Shown: positions 58,868-64,000 of the stretch, one piece after another
Numbering within the stretch: position 1 is the first letter of the stretch
How the letters are laid out: each line of letters starts with the position of its first letter
Source of the DNA: Sporothrix humicola
Taxonomy: Eukaryota; Ascomycota; Sordariomycetes; Ophiostomatales; Ophiostomataceae
Direction of reading: 5' to 3'
Assembly: GCA_021396245.1 (NCBI GenBank)
Contig: WNYE01000075.1
Location: 62,001-126,000, forward strand
Length of the DNA stretch: 64,000 bases
Translations under genes and position numbers: made by a program
The notes under the pieces: generated by a model
Databases searched by the model: none
Told to the model about the DNA's origin: nothing
The model's input: only the letters and a program-made list of their open reading frames with translations

Positions 58868-59251
58868 TTTGAGGTAAGTTGTCGAGAATCGATATTTCAA
58901 TGGGGCAGGTAGAGTTTCGAGGTTGGTTGTAGTTGGTGTTCATATATCCTTGTTCCTGTCCTCCTGTCCTCCGGCGGGTGGTGTTGGTGACTGGGCATGT
59001 CCGTTGTGATGTGGTGGCCTCCGGTCGTCCATTTTGTTGGGAAGAGAGAGAAACAAATTTTTTTTCGAAGAGGGCAAAAAAAGGAGTGACGATAAAAAAA
59101 GAGTGATAACCAAGATAAAGGAAGGAACGGCACTGCTCAATGGAACAAAGGGAAGGCTCGACACGTTGCCAGACCGTGAAGTGGAGCGTATTCCTTCCGA
59201 ACTGGGCAATTGCGACCTAGGCACGATAGATATCGTATGATTTTTTTCTGC

Positions 59252-59283
<32 letters not shown>

Positions 59284-60459
59284 CGTTTTACAAGCACGGA
59301 CAACTGCATCGGTAGAGATATATGTGGACAAAATCAAATACGTATTGGACAAAGAAGATGCATCCCTGGCCTGAGAATTGGTGACTGTTGTGGTTGTCAC
59401 CTCTCATCTGCATCAGTCATCTTCAACGTCATCATCGCACTTTCCCTTTCCTACCTTTGTCTTACTTTTTTTCCCCCTACCCACTATCTTATCGGGCTCC
59501 CACTCGCGATCGTTCCTGCCGCCCTGCACACAGCCTTGGCAGTAGCACTGCCGAGACCGCTCAGTCGTGCCTGCCGATGCATGCAGTGTGCACTTCTGTG
59601 GACGGTCGCAAATATGTGGAAAGTCCAAGACGAGAGCAATGGCAAAAACAGCAACATCCAGCTACTGCTTTTTAGAGCGCTCTTTGAAGAAGAGCGCGAA
59701 ATGAGTGTTTTGGTTAGAAATGTTAGGTTTATTAGGCTCGTTAGATTCGCATGGAGTTCGTGATCTTTAAGTTCGGGTTAAAATTCGTCTTCGGTTTATT
59801 TATTTATTTTTTGTTTGTTTGTTGTGTTGAAGAGGATGACTGTATTGGGTGACTTGGTGATTTGTCTCCACCCTCGGGTGAGCTCTTCAAAAAACCGTGC
59901 ATCCTCCTTCTCTACAGGCCCTTCCTTCTCCGTACGGGGAATTGTGTTTATCCTGCGGGAGAACAATGCCGCGGACAATTAGCGACGTTGTCTCCAGTTT
60001 GGAGACTTTTGGAGGCTTTTGGACCCCTTTCCTAGCCTTTTGCGGGGTCTGACATGCCGCCATCGACCACCATCGGCCACCACCCCTCTGTCTAGATTAG
60101 ACCGACCAGCGTTGGCGTGACGTCGTTTTCGACAGTTTGACTGGCTGTTTCTGCGACTCGGTGCCGGTGCCGGCGGGGAATCGAGGCCCGCTTCGAATTG
60201 CGATTGCGATGGCGATACCGGTGCCAAAGAGTCAGGAAGGCTCCAGGCGTTTAAGAAGAAATATATTTCGACCTTTGTCTTGAAATACGGTCTTGTCTTC
60301 TCCGTATCTGTTCCTCATTTTTGCAACAGTCGTCAACATCAACAAGATATCCTCAATCGTCTTCTGACCTTTCACTTTCAGCCTCGACTTCCGATTCCGA
60401 TCTCGACCAACATCGAATAACCTATCCATCCCTCCCATTTACTCCACCACATCGTCACA
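58868..60459. other. Intergenic region before the 2-hydroxyacid dehydrogenase gene
   Basis: 1.6 kb. It holds the oleate-hydratase-like promoter, a 29-nt poly(T) run, and, from 60240 on, a probable leader of the dehydrogenase ending CACAATGG. No other coding-like frame was found. Confidence 0.5.
59255..59283 (+). repeat. Poly(T) tract, 29 nt
   Basis: Uninterrupted T run in the oleate-hydratase-like upstream region. Long homopolymers are prone to sequencing and assembly errors, so its length is approximate. Confidence 0.9.
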
Positions 60460-61521
60460 ATGGCTCCTACCAAGGTCGCAGTGCTCGACGACTACAAGGG
60501 CCACGCCAAGGCATACTTTGACACGCTCGACCCGGCCGCATACGAGGTCGTCTATTTCCCCGAGACTCTTCTGCCCTACAACCATGCCAGCACTTCCCAA
60601 GAAGAAAAGGACAAGCTGGTGGCCCGCCTGGAGCCATTCACAGTGATTTCGACGATGCGTGAGCGCACACCGTTCCCCGAGGCGCTCGTCGACCGTCTGC
60701 CGAACCTCAAGCTGCTCTTGACAACGGGCAACCGCAACCTGGGCTTGGATTTGGAGGCATTCAAGAAGCACAACATCCCCGTCGTGGCGTCAGTTGACCG
60801 TGGCGGTCCTCCTGTGGCCGGCCCGGACAGCACCACCCAGCACTTTGTGACGCTGCTGCTGGCGGCGGCTCGCAATGTGGCCATGGACGATTTGTCGGTC
60901 AAGACGGGCGGCTGGCAGACAGGTCTCCCTCCATTTGGTCTGGTCGGAAAGACGTACGCGTCCGTTGGCCTGGGCCGGCTCGGTGCGGCGACGGCCAAGC
61001 TGCTGCACCAGGCGTTCAACATGAAGGTGATTGCCTGGAGCCCGAACCTGACACAGGCCAAGGCCGACGAGCAGGCTGCTGCTGTGGGACTGGAGGTTGG
61101 CGCGTTTACGGCCGTGTCGCGCGAGACGCTGTTCCGTGAGGCAGATGTGCTGGCGATCCACGTCGTTCTGTCCGACCGGTCGCGCGGCATGGTCAACAAG
61201 GCCGACCTGGAGCTTATGAAGCAGGACTCCATCTTCATCAACACGTCGCGGGGTCCCATCGTCAACGAGGCCGACTTGCTGGACGTGCTGCGGCGCGGCA
61301 AGATCAACCGGGCGGCGCTGGACGTGTTCGACGTGGAGCCGCTGCCCAAGGACAGCCCGTGGCGGTCGACGAGCTGGGGCAAGGACGGCAGCAGCCAGGT
61401 GCTGTTGACGCCGCACATGGGCTACGGCGAGCGGTTCACAATGGAGAAGTGGTACGAGACACAGGTGGCGAACATTCTGAAGTGGTCACGGGAGGAGGAA
61501 CTGCCAAACAGACTGGCCTAG
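60460..61521 (+). CDS. D-isomer-specific 2-hydroxyacid dehydrogenase, NAD(P)-dependent
   Basis: One exon, 353 aa from MAPTKVAVLDDYKG. The family has an N-terminal flavodoxin-like substrate half and an inserted NAD-binding half. Seen here are LPNLKLLLTTGNRN, the cofactor motif VGLGRLGAATAK near 168-180, and the catalytic trio: Arg in INTSRGPIV (about 265), Glu in DVFDVEPLP (about 292) and His in LTPHMGYG (about 318). Such enzymes interconvert 2-oxo- and D-2-hydroxyacids; 3-phosphoglycerate, glyoxylate and formate-type substrates exist, and the sequence does not decide which. The ACT regulatory domain of long serine-pathway enzymes is absent, so it is probably not the main phosphoglycerate dehydrogenase. 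Convergent with the short-chain dehydrogenase, 161 bp apart. Confidence 0.93.
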   Translation: MAPTKVAVLDDYKGHAKAYFDTLDPAAYEVVYFPETLLPYNHASTSQEEKDKLVARLEPFTVISTMRERTPFPEALVDRLPNLKLLLTTGNRNLGLDLEAFKKHNIPVVASVDRGGPPVAGPDSTTQHFVTLLLAAARNVAMDDLSVKTGGWQTGLPPFGLVGKTYASVGLGRLGAATAKLLHQAFNMKVIAWSPNLTQAKADEQAAAVGLEVGAFTAVSRETLFREADVLAIHVVLSDRSRGMVNKADLELMKQDSIFINTSRGPIVNEADLLDVLRRGKINRAALDVFDVEPLPKDSPWRSTSWGKDGSSQVLLTPHMGYGERFTMEKWYETQVANILKWSREEELPNRLA

Positions 61522-61682
61522 GCGTGCCCAGGGGTAGCAAGTAGATCGAGCACGGCGACCGTCGTTTAAAAATCTTTAAAGATGTAAGAAGCAACAAAAG
61601 GAAGAAATGACATTATGCTATATATACAAAATATACATGTACCCAGAATTCAAACTGCTTTTATACAATCCACACATCGCGC

Positions 61683-62562
61683 TTACAACCGAGCTGGCAT
61701 GCGGCTGGCACCATCCAGACGGATGACGACGCCGTTGAGCATCGAGTTCTCAATGGCGTGGCGGGCCAGCGAGGCAAACTCGTCGGCGCGGCCTGGGCGC
61801 AGCGGGAACTCCATGCTCTTCAGCAGACTCTGCCGGACCTTGTCGGTCATGGCGGCGGTCATGCTCGTGTCAAACATGCTGGGAGCAATGGTGACGACGC
61901 GGATGCCGTGCTTGGACAGATCGCGGGCCATGGGTAGCGTCATGGCGGCCACGGCGCCCTTGCTTGCCGCGTAAGCGACCTGGCCCATCTGGCCCTCAAA
62001 GGCCGCTGAACTGGCCACCATAATCACAACACCGCGCTCCTTGTCTTCGCCTTCGGGCTTGCCGACGCCCGTGGCATCGCCGGCACCGCCCATGTACGGC
62101 AGGACCTGGCGCACAAGGTCGATGGTGCCTCTCAGGTTGATGTTGAGGACAAAGTCCCAGTTGGGCAGGGGTAGCGGCTTGAGCTTGCGGTCGAGGATGA
62201 GGCCGGGGAAACCGACACCGGCGGCAGGGACAACACCGCCGAGCGGCTTGTGGGTCGAGTCCTTGATCCAGGCGACGACGCCCTCAACAGCGGCGGTAAT
62301 CGAGTCGGTATCGGTGACGTCGACGGCCCAGAACTTGGCGACCTTGTCGCCGCCGAGAGCCGTGGCCACGGCCTTGCCGTCGTCTTCGTTGCGGTCGAGG
62401 AGGGCGACATTGGCGCCGTGGCGGACGAGGTCCTCGGCAACGGCGCGGCCCAGGCCGGAGGCACTGAGTTGTTAGTGGGCTGGTTGACAGAGAGGGTGGA
62501 AGAGGAGAGATTGTGGAGGCTTACCCGCCAGAGATGACGAATGTGCGGCCGTCAATCTTCAT
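61683..62562 (-). CDS. Short-chain dehydrogenase, 17-beta-HSD10 / 3-hydroxyacyl-CoA dehydrogenase type
   Basis: Exon 1 is 62525-62562 and exon 2 is 61683-62463, 272 aa in total. The intron falls inside the cofactor motif: the exons join as FVISGGASGLGRAVAED, with the Gly-rich loop at about 12-20. ALLDRNEDDG follows the second strand, VDVTD binds the adenine, and PAAGVGFPG takes the place of the NNAG motif. The catalytic part has VASSAAFEGQMGQVAYAASKGAV, giving Ser, Tyr and Lys in the classic YxxxK order near residue 176. The layout is closest to HSD10-like enzymes that oxidise short 3-hydroxyacyl-CoA and branched-chain intermediates; no targeting sequence is obvious at the N-terminus, and no PTS1 is seen at the end (PARL resembles a weak one). 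Donor GTAAGC, acceptor AACTCAG. Confidence 0.92.
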
Positions 62563-63191
62563 GGTGACGTGAGGAAGGAGGTGTCGAGTAAAGTGGAAAG
62601 GGAGGAAAGAGCGAAGGCGAAGTTGAGAAGTAAACGCTGAAAAGAGTGCAATAACGATTCGAGGACCAAAAGGGTGTTTTGTTGATGTCAATGTGTTAAT
62701 GGCAGGAACTGTCAAAAATTGAATTGCAAAATGGGAACGGCAGGAACGGACAACGCCTTCGTCTGGTCTTGGTCTGGGGAAGACTTCAGCCTCGGCATGT
62801 GAATACCAGCGCCGCTATGCCTACTCCGCATTGCCAGCTATTTATGCTGACAGATGCAATGACAGAGCTGTCCATGCTGGGACAGGCCCACTTTTCTGAT
62901 TTTAGGGGATTACAGCGCGTCAAGTCCAGCCAGTCCGGATTACGGTTTATCGTTACAGGCAGTAGCACCCGTAATGCGCCAGTGCGTCAGGTAAGACTTT
63001 CTTTCTACGGAATATACTGGGGGCCAAAGTCACTGAAGCCATGGTAGTGCACATTGTTATGCTGTCGTAAATATTTGCATAGGTTGTGTATTTTGCCATC
63101 TGCTTATCTACGGACAGAATGAACACAAAAGACAATATCCAAATCCCTCAACAATAAAAATGTGTAGCCCGTAATCGTTATATAACCAGTG
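62563..63191. other. Short-chain dehydrogenase upstream region
   Basis: About 630 bp, CT-rich on the minus strand close to the start codon. No gene seen. Confidence 0.5.
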
Positions 63192-63494
63192 CTATCCAAA
63201 CACGATTAAGCCCACACGTCGCTTGCAAGCTGGTTGGTGAGGGGCGCTAATGGGACAGCGTAGCGACAGGGCCAAAGGCCCAAAGTAAACATCTTTGATC
63301 TTGTCACACAGAATAGCGAGCTCGCTGGCACCATCGCACTCATAAAATTGCGTTTTGGAGACTCGGTGGCCACAGGTGAAAATGTTATCGGCGTGCATTT
63401 TTTGACACATTGTGGCTGCTTTCTGGCAAGAGTTTGTTCCAGTATTTTGTGGAATCGAGGTGGAAACTATGACGGTGTTGCTGGAGTGTACCAT
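63192..63494 (-). CDS. Hypothetical small Cys/His-containing protein (100 aa)
   Basis: The ATG at 63494 opens a 100-codon frame with protein-like composition. The start may instead be MCQKMHADN at residue 30. From there it reads FTCGH, FYECDGA, ILCDK, LRCPIS and PACKRR: five regularly spaced Cys plus a CGH pair, a pattern seen in many small fungal proteins with a putative zinc-binding or disulfide knot. I do not recognise a named family. There is no signal peptide at either start, so a cytosolic or nuclear role is more likely than secretion. It lies between the short-chain dehydrogenase and the partial gene at the window end, on the same strand as both. Confidence 0.4.
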   Translation of the reverse strand: MVHSSNTVIVSTSIPQNTGTNSCQKAATMCQKMHADNIFTCGHRVSKTQFYECDGASELAILCDKIKDVYFGPLALSLRCPISAPHQPACKRRVGLIVFG

Positions 63495-63833
63495 TTAATG
63501 AAAACGAGCACCTCAACACGCCATATTTAATGTATATATTTCACGTACACTCTTCCATCGTACATATTGAAGTTATTTTGTGCAAGGCTTTCCTCCATCT
63601 TTTAAGGCCTGTGCCAGGCGTGCCCTACATGTCTTTGGTCTTTCACCACGATTATGCAGGCGATGGAAATCTTCAGTCAACGACATGCCGTTCCTTACAA
63701 AGTCATTACTTTGCCAAAGACTTCAAGTCTTCGAGCGCCACCATACTTGCGGGTGTGATCAATGGTTCATTTGTTTCATTTGTCTTCGACATATTTGCCG
63801 CTTTCATTGCCCGATTCCAAACAAATCCTTGAA
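63495..63833. other. Short intergenic stretch
   Basis: 339 bp, 3' flank of the partial minus-strand gene and upstream region of the small Cys/His ORF. Nothing else seen. Confidence 0.4.
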
Positions 63834-64000
63834 TCAACTTAAAGTCACGTATGACGGCGTGGGCGTGTCATCTGACAAGTCTGCATACGCACTCCAGTGC
63901 CGGCCAATGCGGCCCTGACTTTCGGCCTCGTCGGCAATCGCAATCGCCAAGTCCGCAGCGGTGATGCCGTGCAAACGGTCTTCCAGATTGAGACTGCTGG
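63834..64000 (-). CDS. C-terminal end of a gene running off the window
   Basis: Reading from the window edge the frame gives SLNLEDRLHGITAADLAIAI, then ADEAESQGRIGRHWSAYADL and a stop ending PSYVTLS. The composition is that of a real soluble protein, with an acidic end. I cannot assign a family from about 54 residues. Confidence 0.55.
   Translation of the reverse strand, partial: SSLNLEDRLHGITAADLAIAIADEAESQGRIGRHWSAYADLSDDTPTPSYVTLS

Noticed and set aside
58868..58900. Eleven-residue N-terminal extension of the oleate-hydratase-like protein
   Set aside because: The open frame extends upstream, but its apparent start is a TTG codon; the first ATG gives a normal N-terminus just before the FAD motif.
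1..64000. CRISPR arrays, transposase or reverse-transcriptase genes, rRNA, secondary-metabolite core genes
   Set aside because: I looked on both strands and saw no repeat-spacer pattern, no catalytic motif of mobile elements, no rRNA and no PKS/NRPS/terpene core enzyme. Degenerate elements could escape reading by eye.

Overview
The window looks like nuclear DNA of a filamentous ascomycete, probably Pezizomycotina and most likely a sordariomycete. Genes carry short GT-AG introns (about 40-390 bp). They encode a CaaX-tailed Ras, a MIC60 and a SAM37 of filamentous-fungal type, NOP7/pescadillo, PIG-U and NBP35. Two class II tRNA genes have introns. Start contexts are mostly of the CACAATG or CCATG type, and leaders are long and pyrimidine-rich. 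No rRNA, bacterial operon, CRISPR array, transposase, reverse transcriptase or secondary-metabolite core enzyme was seen.

Layout. From 1 to 5591 there is no recognised gene, ending in a CT-rich leader with a 10-bp minisatellite. A single-pass membrane kelch protein follows (5592-8453), then an AT-rich tract with a poly(A) run and a low-complexity acidic/Pro-rich hypothetical protein (9209-9799, minus). The Ras gene (11234-12458, minus) has four exons. From 12459 to 19502 there is a 7-kb gap. From 19503 to 36604 is a compact housekeeping block: a MoCF/CinA-type protein with a 9-nt microexon, glia maturation factor, NBP35, tRNA-Ser(CGA), MIC60, an RRN9-domain protein, NOP7, PIG-U, SAM37 and tRNA-Leu(CAG). 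From 36605 to 56881 there are about 20 kb without any gene I can recognise, only simple repeats, a dispersed 9-bp motif, two heat-shock-element-like sites and a few weak small ORFs. The right end carries an oleate-hydratase-family flavoprotein, a D-2-hydroxyacid dehydrogenase, a short-chain dehydrogenase, a small Cys-rich ORF and the 3' end of one more minus-strand gene.

Functions. The housekeeping block contains two mitochondrial membrane factors (MIC60 for cristae junctions, SAM37 for beta-barrel insertion) and two ribosome-production factors side by side (RRN9-like for Pol I initiation, NOP7 for 60S assembly). It also holds GPI-anchor attachment (PIG-U), cytosolic Fe-S assembly (NBP35) and Arp2/3-linked actin debranching (GMF). 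The kelch membrane protein and Ras may act in surface sensing and morphogenesis, but nothing in the sequence links them directly. The right-end trio are lipid- or oxyacid-type oxidoreductases or hydratases and are only loosely suggestive of a pathway.

The most unusual items are the 9-nt microexon, the altered active-site motif of the oleate-hydratase homologue, the dispersed TACGNNGTA motif family confined to gene-poor DNA, and the 20-kb desert with a TATA/leader-equipped small ORF. I found no convincing complete new system. The desert and its small ORFs are the best places to look.
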